A DNA stretch of 64,000 bases. Source: Sva-07 sp041685755 (GTDB lineage Bacteria > Actinomycetota > Acidimicrobiia > Acidimicrobiales > Ilumatobacteraceae). How positions within the stretch are numbered: position 1 is the stretch's first letter; each line of letters begins with the position of its first letter. Position numbers and translations under genes: made by a program. The stretch covers positions 1-64,000 of the forward strand of contig JAWLFC010000001.1 of the NCBI GenBank assembly GCA_041685755.1, given 5' to 3'. Shown here piece after piece: positions 7,466 through 15,362 of the stretch. The notes beneath the pieces were generated by a model, which had not been told where the DNA came from, made no database searches, and saw nothing but the letters and a program-made list of their open reading frames with translations.

Positions 7466-8385
7466 ACCGGCACCTGCTCGACATCACCGACTTCACGCCC
7501 GACGAGGTGCGCGCCGTCCTCACCCTCGCCGACGCGCCGATCGAGTCGCTCGAGCGTCCGCTCGCCGGGCGGGGCGCCGCACTGATCTTCGAGAAGCCGT
7601 CGAACCGCACGCGTCACTCGATGGAGATGGCGGTCGTGCAGTTGGGCGGGCACCCGGTGTACACCCGGGGCGAGGAGGTGGGCTTCGACACCCGCGAACC
7701 CGTCGAGGACGTCGCTCGCATCATGGAGGGCTACCACGCGCTCATCGCCGCCAGGGTGTTCGATCACCTCACGGTCACCCGGATGGCCGCGGTGGTCGAC
7801 GTGCCGGTGGTCAACATGCTCTCCGACCACTCCCACCCCCTCCAGGCGTTCGCCGACGCCCTCACGATGCAGCAGTGCCTCGGCGAGCTCGCCGGCCGGA
7901 CCGTCGCCTACGTCGGCGACTACAACAACGTCGCCCGGTCGCTGGCCGAGGTCTCGGCGATGCTCGGCATGCACATCCGCCTCGCCTGCCCGCACGGCTT
8001 CGACGCGCCGATCACCGAGCTCGAACGCTTCGAACTGCTCGGGGCGGCATCGGTCGAGCAGTCGAGCCGTCCGGCCGAGGCGGTCGCCGGCGCACACGCC
8101 GTCCACACCGACACCTGGGTGTCGATGGGCCAGGAAGCCGAGAAGCAGGAACGGCTCCGCCAGTTCGAGGGCTACACGGTCGACGAGGCGATGATGGCGC
8201 TCGCCGACCCGACGGCGATCTTCCTCCACTGCCTCCCGGCCTACCGGGGGATCGAAGTGGCCTCGGAGGTCATCGACGGACCGCAGTCGGTCGTCTACCA
8301 GCAGGGCCACAACCGGCTCCACGCCGCCCGTGGCGCCCTCGCGTTCCTCCTGCGGGCCGGCGGGCACGGGGTGACCGGGCGATGA
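7462..8385 (+). CDS. argF: Ornithine carbamoyltransferase
   Basis: A 307-residue transcarbamylase that makes citrulline from ornithine and carbamoyl phosphate. The carbamoyl-phosphate loop is SNRTR (47-51), a mild variant of STRTR. HPLQ (125-128), DTWVSMGQ (217-224) and the ornithine-side HCLP (256-259) are all present, which distinguishes it from aspartate transcarbamylase. The GTG start at 7462 overlaps the argD stop, and the stop overlaps argR (ATGA). All catalytic residues expected for an active enzyme are visible. Confidence 0.95.
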   Translation: MNRHLLDITDFTPDEVRAVLTLADAPIESLERPLAGRGAALIFEKPSNRTRHSMEMAVVQLGGHPVYTRGEEVGFDTREPVEDVARIMEGYHALIAARVFDHLTVTRMAAVVDVPVVNMLSDHSHPLQAFADALTMQQCLGELAGRTVAYVGDYNNVARSLAEVSAMLGMHIRLACPHGFDAPITELERFELLGAASVEQSSRPAEAVAGAHAVHTDTWVSMGQEAEKQERLRQFEGYTVDEAMMALADPTAIFLHCLPAYRGIEVASEVIDGPQSVVYQQGHNRLHAARGALAFLLRAGGHGVTGR

Positions 8386-8849
8386 CGACCAAGGTGCAAC
8401 GCCAGACGGTGATCAGCCGGCTGATCGGCGAGCACGAGGTGACGAGCCAGCCCCAACTGATCGACCTGCTGGCCGAGCACGGCATCGAGGCGACGCAGGC
8501 GACGGTCTCGCGTGACCTCGACGACATCGGCGCCGTCAAGGTGCGGGTGCCGAGCGGCAACACCGTGTACGCGATCCCCGAGTTCGCGCCCGATCGTCTG
8601 GCGCCGCTCGAGCAGTTGCGTCGCGTGATGGGGGAGTGGGTCGCCGAGGTCGCCTGCTCGGGCAACATCGTGATCCTGCGCACCCCACCCGGGTGCGCAC
8701 ACGTGGTCGCCTCGGCGCTCGACCGCAGCCGCGTCGACGGGCTGCTCGGCACCGTGGCCGGTGACGACACGCTGATGTGCGTGTCGTCGGCGACCGACGG
8801 TGCGTCGTTGGCCGCGGTGCTGCGGGACCTGGCAGGGTTGGACCGATGA
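8382..8849 (+). CDS. argR: Arginine repressor
   Basis: A 155-residue ArgR/AhrC repressor. The N-terminal winged helix (residues 5-75) contains the recognition region EATQATVSRDLDDIGAVKV, typical of ArgR. The C-terminal part holds the arginine-binding oligomerisation motif around residue 104-120 (TPPGCAHVVASALD) and the GTVAGDDT segment near residue 125. It should bind ARG boxes when arginine is plentiful; the repeats at 4276-4309 are the obvious local target, making the operon autoregulated. It is joined to argF and argH by 4-base ATGA overlaps. Confidence 0.95.
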   Translation: MTTKVQRQTVISRLIGEHEVTSQPQLIDLLAEHGIEATQATVSRDLDDIGAVKVRVPSGNTVYAIPEFAPDRLAPLEQLRRVMGEWVAEVACSGNIVILRTPPGCAHVVASALDRSRVDGLLGTVAGDDTLMCVSSATDGASLAAVLRDLAGLDR

Positions 8850-10261
8850 CCGATCCCGAGCCCGCCGAGTCCGACGAGGGCCGGACCCTGTGGCACGGGC
8901 GCTTCGCCGGCGGCCCGGCCGAGGCGCTGATGGCCTACACGGTCAGCCTGCCCTTCGACCGCACGATGTGGCGCGACGACATCGCCGGTTCGGCCGCCCA
9001 CGTGCGCGGGCTGGAACGGGTCGGGCTGCTCACCGCAGCGGAGCGCGATGCCGTCTTGGCCGCGCTCGACCAGGTGGCGACGGAGATGGCGTCGGCCACG
9101 TTCGCCTTCGTCGACAGCGACGAGGACATCCACACCGCCGTCGAGCGCCGCGTGACCGAGATCGCCGGGCCGGCCGGCGGCAAGCTCCACACCGCCCGCA
9201 GCCGCAACGATCAGGTGGCGACCGACCTGCGTCTGTGGTGCAAGCGCGAGCTGCTCGACGTCGCCCGACTGCTCCACGGGCTGCAGGAGGTGCTGCTCGA
9301 CCGGGCGGTCGACGCCGGCGGTACCTACCTGCCCGGCTACACGCACCTCCAGCGGGCCCAGCCGGTGCTGCTCGCCCACCATCTGCTCGCCCACGGCTGG
9401 GCGATCGCCCGCGACGTCGACCGGCTGCTCGCCACGATCGACCGGCTCGACGTGTCGCCCCTCGGTGCGGGCGCACTCGCCGGGTCGTCGTTGCCGATCG
9501 ATCCGGTCGGCAACGCTGCCGACCTCGGCTTCGCCGGCGTGTTCGACAACAGCCTCGACGCGGTCAGCGACCGCGATTTCGTCGCCGAAGCGGTGTTCGA
9601 CCTGGCGCTCGTCGGGATCCACCTGTCACGCATCGGCGAGGAGTGGGTGCTGTGGACCTCCGGGGAGTTCGGCTTCGCCCGCCTCGACGACGCCTATGCC
9701 ACCGGCTCGTCGATGCTGCCCCAGAAGAAGAACCCCGACATCGCCGAGCTGGCTCGCGGCAAGAGCGGCCGCCTGATCGGCAACTTGACCGGACTGCTGG
9801 CGACGTTGAAGGGTCTGCCGCTCGCCTACAACCGTGACCTGCAGGAGGACAAGGAGCCGCTCTTCGACTCCGTCGAGCAGGTGTCGCTCGCCGTCACCGC
9901 ACTGACCGGCATGATCGCCACGGCCACGTTCGTCCCCGAGGCGATGCAGGCCGCAGCCGACGAGGAGACCACGGCGGCGACCGACCTGGCCGAGCATCTC
10001 GTCCGCGCGGGTACCCCGTTCCGCGAGGCCCACGCCATCGTCGGGGCCCATGTTCGCGCTGCCCTGGCGGGGGAGGGGTCGCTCCGCGATCTCGTCGCCG
10101 CCGACCCCCGCCTCGGCGCCGACGCCGCAGCACTCGTCGGGCCTGGCGTCGGGGTCCGGATGCGCACCTCGCGGGGCGCCGCGGGTCCGGAGGCGCTGCC
10201 GCTGCAGCTCGACTCCTACCGGGCGATGCTGGCCCGCGACGCGGAGCGGCTGGCGCCCTGA
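8846..10261 (+). CDS. argH: Argininosuccinate lyase
   Basis: A 471-residue fumarase/aspartase-superfamily lyase that splits argininosuccinate into arginine and fumarate. The superfamily signature GSSMLPQKKNP is at 287-297, TARSRNDQ is at 116-123 and the GYTHLQRAQP region (164-173) carries the conserved His. The operon goes straight from argR to argH; argininosuccinate synthase (argG), usually between them in actinobacteria, is not in this window. ATG at 8846 overlaps the argR stop, and the stop TGA overlaps a CTG that probably starts the next gene. Confidence 0.95.
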   Translation: MTDPEPAESDEGRTLWHGRFAGGPAEALMAYTVSLPFDRTMWRDDIAGSAAHVRGLERVGLLTAAERDAVLAALDQVATEMASATFAFVDSDEDIHTAVERRVTEIAGPAGGKLHTARSRNDQVATDLRLWCKRELLDVARLLHGLQEVLLDRAVDAGGTYLPGYTHLQRAQPVLLAHHLLAHGWAIARDVDRLLATIDRLDVSPLGAGALAGSSLPIDPVGNAADLGFAGVFDNSLDAVSDRDFVAEAVFDLALVGIHLSRIGEEWVLWTSGEFGFARLDDAYATGSSMLPQKKNPDIAELARGKSGRLIGNLTGLLATLKGLPLAYNRDLQEDKEPLFDSVEQVSLAVTALTGMIATATFVPEAMQAAADEETTAATDLAEHLVRAGTPFREAHAIVGAHVRAALAGEGSLRDLVAADPRLGADAAALVGPGVGVRMRTSRGAAGPEALPLQLDSYRAMLARDAERLAP

Positions 10262-10800
10262 TCGGTCGAGCCTGGTTCGCTCGCGATGCAGCGGTGGTCG
10301 CCACCGAACTGCTCGGCAAGCTGCTCGTCGTCGACCGCGACGGTGAGCGCAGCAGCGGCCGGATCGTGGAAACGGAGGCCTACACCTCCGACGACCCGGC
10401 GAGTCACTCGTTCCGGGGTCGGACGCCGCGCAACTCCGTGATGTTCGGGCCCGCCGGTCACCTGTACGTCTACCGCAGCTACGGCATCCACTGGTGCGCC
10501 AACGTCGTCACCGGCCCGGCGGGTGACGGCCAGGCGGTGCTGATCCGAGCGATCGAGCCGGTCGAGGGCGCAGAGATCATGCTCCGGCGCCGAGGCCGCC
10601 TCCCGCTCGCCGACGGCCCCGGCAAGCTGTGCGCCGCCCTCGGTCTGACCGGCGGCGACGACGGCGCCGACCTCGTCGCGGCCGACTCGCCGATCCGCAT
10701 CGTCGACGACGGCACGCCGCCGCCGGCGGACCCGCTCGTCGGACCTCGCATCGGCATCGGCAAGGGGGTCGACACGCCGTGGCGATTCCGTCTGCGGTGA
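10258..10800 (+). CDS. 3-methyladenine DNA glycosylase (AAG/MPG family)
   Basis: A DNA base-excision repair glycosylase of the AAG/MPG fold that removes alkylated purines. Motifs: LLGKLLV near the N-terminus, RIVETEAYTSDDPASHSFRG with the catalytic Glu in VETEAY, then GPAGHLYVYRSYGIHWCANVV and GPGKLCAALG. The first ATG/GTG in frame (10294) would cut off WFARDAAV, a segment the family normally has. Upstream the only sensible initiator is CTG at 10258, whose overlap with the argH stop (CTGA) copies the GTGA/ATGA overlaps of all preceding genes. With this start it is 180 residues. The start is inferred. Confidence 0.85.
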   Translation: MIGRAWFARDAAVVATELLGKLLVVDRDGERSSGRIVETEAYTSDDPASHSFRGRTPRNSVMFGPAGHLYVYRSYGIHWCANVVTGPAGDGQAVLIRAIEPVEGAEIMLRRRGRLPLADGPGKLCAALGLTGGDDGADLVAADSPIRIVDDGTPPPADPLVGPRIGIGKGVDTPWRFRLR

Positions 10801-10891
10801 TGCACCGACGTGACCATGTGCCCTGACGATCCTGCCGGGCCGTACGTAGCGTGACATGAGAGGAGCGTCCGATCCGATGAGGTGAGCGATC

Positions 10892-11548
10892 GTGACCATG
10901 GACTACGAGCACTTCCTGGCCAGCCTGCTGGTCAACCTCGTGGCCATCTCGCTGCTGACGTACGGGCTGTACTTCCGGCGTCACCAGCGACGCGATCTGA
11001 CCCTCGGCCTCATGGGGGTCAACGTCGGTCTGTTCGCCGTCTCGTCGTTCACCGCGACCACCACGATCAGCGTCGGATTCGGCATCGGCCTGTTCGCGTT
11101 GCTCTCGGTGATCCGTCTGCGCTCGACGACCGCCAGCCAGGAGGAGATCGGGTACTACTTCGTCGCCCTCGTCATCGGCCTCGTGAACGGGCTGTCCGTG
11201 GGGGATCAGTGGAACGTCACGATCACGTTGAACCTCGTGCTGCTCGGCGTGATGTACGTCGCCGACCACCCGCGGATGCTGCCCCACGCCGAGCGCCACC
11301 TGGTCGTGCTCAAAGGGGTCCCCCGGCCGCTGGACTCGCTGCGGGCGGAGCTGGAGGACCGGCTCGGCTACGAGGTCACCAGGCATCGGGTGCTGGAGAT
11401 CGACTACGCGAACAAGCGGACTCACGTCGACGTCCGGATCGACACCGATCGCCCGGTCGAACGTCGTGCCGACCGCGTCGCGAAGCGAGTCGTCGAGCCC
11501 GACTCCGCAGCGCAGCGCGTGGTGCCTCCGGAGGAGGTCGCCCCGTGA
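10892..11548 (+). CDS. DUF4956 integral membrane protein
   Basis: A 218-residue protein with about four to five membrane segments in its first 130 residues (roughly 8-28, 36-54, 57-76, 87-104 and 107-125) and a soluble C-terminal domain. It matches the DUF4956 family, recognisable from FALLSVIRLRSTTASQEEIGYYF. In other bacteria DUF4956 genes sit beside CotH and VTC-type polyphosphate polymerase genes; here CotH follows directly. GAGGTGAG 10 bases upstream is a good ribosome binding site for the GTG at 10892; ATG 10898 is an alternative. A TAGCGT hexamer at about 10848 may be its -10. No function can be assigned. Confidence 0.8.
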   Translation: MTMDYEHFLASLLVNLVAISLLTYGLYFRRHQRRDLTLGLMGVNVGLFAVSSFTATTTISVGFGIGLFALLSVIRLRSTTASQEEIGYYFVALVIGLVNGLSVGDQWNVTITLNLVLLGVMYVADHPRMLPHAERHLVVLKGVPRPLDSLRAELEDRLGYEVTRHRVLEIDYANKRTHVDVRIDTDRPVERRADRVAKRVVEPDSAAQRVVPPEEVAP

Positions 11549-12948
11549 CTGCGACGATGCGGTGGATCGGACTCGGCGTGTCGGTCGGTCTGCTGGCCGT
11601 CTCCTGCGGTCCCGAGGGCGCCGCTCCGGCAACGTCGGAACCCTCGCCGGCGTCGAGCGCCCCGGTCGAGGCGCCGGTGGTCACCGACGCGCCGGTGGAG
11701 ACCGCACCGCCGAGCACCACCGCGACCACCACCGCCACGATGTCGATGCCGTCGTTCTCGGAGCGCTCGGAGCAGCTGTTCGACCAGACGGTCCTGCACG
11801 AGATCGACATCGAGATCGGCAGCGAGGAACTCGCCCTCCTCGATCCGCCCACCGACGACCGTGTCCCGGCGCGCCTCACCGTCGACGGCACCACGGCCGA
11901 CGACGTGGGACTGCGACTCAAGCGAGGATTCGGACAGTTCCAGCCCCTGGACGAGAAGCCCGGGTTCAGCATCGAGACCGACGAGTTCGTCGACGGTCTG
12001 ACGCTGTTCGACGTCGACCGGTTCACGCTCGGGAACGCGGCGTGGGACCACTCGTTCCTCAACGAGCCGCTCGTCTACGGGCTGTATCGGGCGGCCGGCC
12101 TCCCCGCACCTCGGACCGCGCTGGCGCGAGTGACCGTCAACGGCGAGACGTTCGGGCTCTACGTCATGCGCGAGACCTACGACGAGCGGATGCTGGCGCA
12201 GCACTTCGTCGATCCCGAGGGCAACCTCTACGAATCGACGGGCGCGCACGATGCCCCGGACATGGGCCTGGAGCTGCGCACCAACAAGCGCCGAGACGAC
12301 ACGAGCGACCTGGCCGCCATCGTCGAGGTGGTCGCCACCGCATCGGACGAGGACTACCGTGCCGCGATCGGCGAACTCGTCGACGTCGACCAGCTGATGA
12401 CCTACTGGGCCCTCGAGGCGCTGACCGCACACCACGACGGGTACGCCTACGACCTCAGCGATCCGGCGCTGTTCCCCGGCGCCGGGGACCAACTCTGGAA
12501 CCCGTATCCGAACAACTTCTACGTCTACGACGACCCGACGAGCGACCGGTGGGTGTTCCTGGTCCACGGCGCCGACATGGCCCTCGGGATGGGATCGCGA
12601 AGCACCTACGACGTCGACCCGTCGACGCCGGTCCTCCTCCCGCCGAAGGTCGACGCCACGATCGCGTGGCGACTGTGGCAGGACCCGACGTTCCGCGACG
12701 ACTTCGCCGAACGCGTCCGGTGGGTGCTCGACGAGGTCTGGGACGTGGCGGCGCTGAACGCACGGGCCGACATGCTCGCCGAGCTGGTGCGCGGTGACGG
12801 GCTGAGCGGATCGCGCGAGTTCGTCACGATGGGCGCGTTCGAACAGTCGTTGGCCGACCGGAAGGACTTCCTGACGCGTCGAGTCGACGCCGTGCGCGCC
12901 GAACTCGCTGCCTGGGAGCAGGCGACCGGAGAGGAGGAGTCACCGTGA
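11545..12948 (+). CDS. CotH kinase-like lipoprotein
   Basis: A 467-residue exported protein. An N-terminal hydrophobic segment ends in a lipobox (LLAVSCGP, Cys near residue 20), followed by a Ser/Thr/Pro-rich linker to about residue 70. The rest resembles the CotH kinase family: LRLKRGFGQFQP, FTLGNAAWDHSFLNEPLVYGL, LYVMRETYDERML and NNFYVYDD...VHGADMALG. The last is a variant of the family's usual WDLD-like metal site and keeps one Asp. CotH proteins phosphorylate surface proteins in Bacillus spores; here the target is unknown. GTG at 11545 overlaps the DUF4956 stop, and the stop overlaps the next gene. Confidence 0.8.
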   Translation: MTATMRWIGLGVSVGLLAVSCGPEGAAPATSEPSPASSAPVEAPVVTDAPVETAPPSTTATTTATMSMPSFSERSEQLFDQTVLHEIDIEIGSEELALLDPPTDDRVPARLTVDGTTADDVGLRLKRGFGQFQPLDEKPGFSIETDEFVDGLTLFDVDRFTLGNAAWDHSFLNEPLVYGLYRAAGLPAPRTALARVTVNGETFGLYVMRETYDERMLAQHFVDPEGNLYESTGAHDAPDMGLELRTNKRRDDTSDLAAIVEVVATASDEDYRAAIGELVDVDQLMTYWALEALTAHHDGYAYDLSDPALFPGAGDQLWNPYPNNFYVYDDPTSDRWVFLVHGADMALGMGSRSTYDVDPSTPVLLPPKVDATIAWRLWQDPTFRDDFAERVRWVLDEVWDVAALNARADMLAELVRGDGLSGSREFVTMGAFEQSLADRKDFLTRRVDAVRAELAAWEQATGEEESP

Positions 12949-14222
12949 CCATGGACCGACGACACTTCCTGCGGCTCACCGCATCGCTCGGCACGATCGT
13001 CGCGGTCGACGGCCTCGTCGTCGCGTGCGGCAACGACGGCCCGGATGCGGGCCCGGGCCTCACCACCGAAGGGCGCGAGGTCCCGCCGACGACCGGCGCA
13101 CCGCCACCGACGGCGGCGCCACCCCCGGCCGACGTGACGACGACCACCCCGGCCACGACCACCACCGACCGGCGTCAGGAGACGACGCGCTACGGCCCGC
13201 TGGCCACCACACCGGATGCGAACGGCCTCCTGCTGCCCGCCGGATTCACCTCCGAAGTGCTGGCCGTGAGTGGACAGCTCGTCGCCGGGACCTCGTATCG
13301 CTGGCACGTCTTCCCCGACGGCGGCACATGTTTCGTCCTCGACGACGGCGGTTGGGTCTACGCGAACAACAGCGAGGTGCCCGTCGACGGCGGCGGAGGC
13401 GCGGGAGCTCTCCGCTTCGATGCCGAGGGCCGCGTGGTCGACGCCTACTCGATCCTGGAGGGGACCACGTGGAACTGCGCCGGCGGTGCCACACCCTGGG
13501 GCACGTGGCTGTCGTGCGAGGAGATCCCGGCCGGCCAGGTCTGGGAGTGCGACCCGCTCGGACGGGCCCCGGCGCAGCCACGTCCGGCGATGGGCCTGTT
13601 CCGCCACGAGATGGCTGCCGCCGACACCACTCGCCAGGTGCTGTACATGACCGAGGACGAGCCCGACGGCCTCCTCTACCGATTCCGACCCCGCACCTGG
13701 GGTGACCTGTCGGAGGGCGACCTGGAGGCGCTCGCCGTCTCGCCGGCGGACGGCGGCCTGAGCTGGGTTCCCGTCCGAGGGCTCGGGGGGCCGGGCCGGA
13801 CCCCGACGCGCTATGACGCTCCCGGCGCAACGGCGTTTCCGGGTGGTGAGGGCGTCGTGCTCGACGGAGACGTCCTCTACCTCGCCACCAAGGGTGACGA
13901 CCGCATCTCCCGGCTGGACCTGGAGCGATCGCGACTGACGGTGTACTGGGAGGGCCCGCCCGTCGAAGGGCCGGACAACCTCGCCGTGCACGACGACACC
14001 GGCAACCTCTTCGTCTGCGAGGACGGGGGCAACATGGAGGTCGTGCTGGTCACCCCCGACGGCCATGCCGACCCCTTCCTCCGTTTCGTCGGCCACGACG
14101 GTTCCGAGGTGACCGGCGCCGCCTTCGACCCGACGGGGACGCGGCTCATCGTGAACTCCCAGCGGGCACCCACGCCGCCCACGTTCGACGGCTCCACGTA
14201 CATGGTGTCCGGACCGTTCTGA
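12945..14222 (+). CDS. PhoX-like (DUF839) secreted phosphatase-type protein
   Basis: A 425-residue exported protein. The N-terminus has a twin-arginine-type motif (DRRHFLRLTA) and a lipobox-like VVAC near residue 28, then a Thr/Pro-rich linker to about residue 75. The remainder resembles the PhoX/DUF839 beta-propeller family: GGATPWGTWLSCEE, FRHEMAAAD, YMTEDEPDGLLYRF, EGVVLDGDVLYLATKGDDRI and GPDNLAVHDDTGNLFVCEDG. PhoX enzymes are calcium/iron alkaline phosphatases exported by Tat; activity here is not proven. GTG 12945 overlaps the CotH stop (ATG 12951 is an alternative). It is the third gene of the DUF4956-CotH operon. Confidence 0.8.
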   Translation: MTMDRRHFLRLTASLGTIVAVDGLVVACGNDGPDAGPGLTTEGREVPPTTGAPPPTAAPPPADVTTTTPATTTTDRRQETTRYGPLATTPDANGLLLPAGFTSEVLAVSGQLVAGTSYRWHVFPDGGTCFVLDDGGWVYANNSEVPVDGGGGAGALRFDAEGRVVDAYSILEGTTWNCAGGATPWGTWLSCEEIPAGQVWECDPLGRAPAQPRPAMGLFRHEMAAADTTRQVLYMTEDEPDGLLYRFRPRTWGDLSEGDLEALAVSPADGGLSWVPVRGLGGPGRTPTRYDAPGATAFPGGEGVVLDGDVLYLATKGDDRISRLDLERSRLTVYWEGPPVEGPDNLAVHDDTGNLFVCEDGGNMEVVLVTPDGHADPFLRFVGHDGSEVTGAAFDPTGTRLIVNSQRAPTPPTFDGSTYMVSGPF

Positions 14223-14241
14223 GGCACCGTCGGCCGGCGGC

Positions 14242-15336
14242 TCAGCGCCACTGCATCCAGAACCCGTGGGGGTGCACGGTCGCGAGGTGATCGACGACGC
14301 GTTCGCCGTTGCGCCAGCGGATCATCGACAGCACGGTTCGCTCGGCTCCCTTCGGGTCGGCACGGGTCGGGAGTTCGGGGATGTGCAGCGGGGCTTCGGC
14401 GTAGACCCACGACAGATCGCGTTCGGCGCCCAGCCGTTCGAGCGCCGAGAGGTAAGCGGAGCGCTGATCCGAGGTCAGGTAGTTGAGGACCCACGAGTTG
14501 GTCACGACGGGATGGGCCGTCCTGCCGATGCGTTCGACAGCGGGCGCGACGGACTCCACGGCGTCGCCGGCGAGGATCTCCGGTGGCGACGAACGGGCGA
14601 TGTCGATGGCGGCGACGAGGCGGTGGAAGCGGTCGGCCTGATCGGGCCACACGCATGCCTCGAGCCAGTGCGCCTCATCGTCGTCGGTCACGTCGATCGG
14701 GCGACGGTCGACGCCACAGCGAACGGCGATCGTCGGCATCGTCGCCGGCACGGGGACGTCGCCGGTCGTGGCGACCGTGATCTGCACGGTCGACGGCCCA
14801 CCGACGGTGCGCGACATGCCATCGCGGGCTCGGTAGTCGTAGTGGTAGCGATCGAGCAGGAGGTTCAAGCCGCCGCTCGTGCCGACGTCGAGCAGGGCGA
14901 GTGCCCCCACCTCGTCGGCGAGCAGTCCGAGCGCGGGCAGCAGGGAGCCGCAGCGTCCGACCTCGTTGGTCTGTGTCGTCCGGGTGGCGAGGAGGTGCGC
15001 GAGTCGGTCGGCGTTGGCGTGGACGAATCCGGTGAACGTCGCCGCGAGGGACCGATCGGTCGGTGAGCGGTGGTCCGGCGTCAGGTTGGGGTACCACTGC
15101 GCCAAAGCGTGGTCGGGGTGCTCCAGCAGCAGTTCGTGGACGCAGGCGAACAACAGCACGGGCAGCCGCTGGGTCGCCGGCGCGTGGAGCAGCTGGCGGT
15201 ACAGCGTCGGGTCGCCGGCGATGACGACGGACAGGGCGGCGTACAGCGGCGCACGGGGCGATGCCGTGGTCGAGAAGTGTTCGAAGAGGCGTCGCAGCGC
15301 GAGATCGTCGCCGGATGCGTCAGCGGACTCGGGCAC
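14242..15336 (-). CDS. DUF2332 family protein
   Basis: A 364-residue protein of the DUF2332 family. Recognisable stretches are SPLYAALS-like ASPRAPLYAALSVVIAGDP near residue 26, LLDVGTSGGLNLLLDRYHYDY near residue 150, and ERIGRTAHPVVTNSWVLNYL near residue 270. The glycine-rich DVGTSGGLNL suggests a methyltransferase-like fold, but no activity is known to me. The GTG at 15336 is supported by TACTGT 6 bases upstream, which overlaps the -10 of the divergent tyrS. Its stop lies 19 bases from the PhoX-like gene, convergent. Confidence 0.8.
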   Translation of the reverse strand: MPESADASGDDLALRRLFEHFSTTASPRAPLYAALSVVIAGDPTLYRQLLHAPATQRLPVLLFACVHELLLEHPDHALAQWYPNLTPDHRSPTDRSLAATFTGFVHANADRLAHLLATRTTQTNEVGRCGSLLPALGLLADEVGALALLDVGTSGGLNLLLDRYHYDYRARDGMSRTVGGPSTVQITVATTGDVPVPATMPTIAVRCGVDRRPIDVTDDDEAHWLEACVWPDQADRFHRLVAAIDIARSSPPEILAGDAVESVAPAVERIGRTAHPVVTNSWVLNYLTSDQRSAYLSALERLGAERDLSWVYAEAPLHIPELPTRADPKGAERTVLSMIRWRNGERVVDHLATVHPHGFWMQWR

Positions 15337-15342
15337 GGCGTG

Positions 15343-15352
15343 ACAGTACCCT
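15343..15352. promoter_or_regulatory. Candidate bidirectional -10 element (ANNNTANNNT)
   Basis: ACAGTACCCT serves the minus strand as TACTGT (6 bases before the GTG at 15336) and the plus strand as TACCCT (10 bases before the tyrS ATG at 15363). The two hexamers share the central TA. Confidence 0.5.
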
Positions 15353-15362
15353 TGCGTGCCGT

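Noticed and set aside
10856..10885. Nine-residue upstream frame (MRGASDPMR) before the DUF4956 gene
   Set aside because: It contains the AGGAG-like bases themselves and no regulatory codon run. More likely a plain leader with the GAGGTGAG ribosome binding site.
14879..15343. Long open frames overlapping known genes in other frames or strands throughout the window
   Set aside because: At this G+C content the antisense and shifted frames of real genes stay open. Their translations are Arg/Ser/Pro-rich and match no family.
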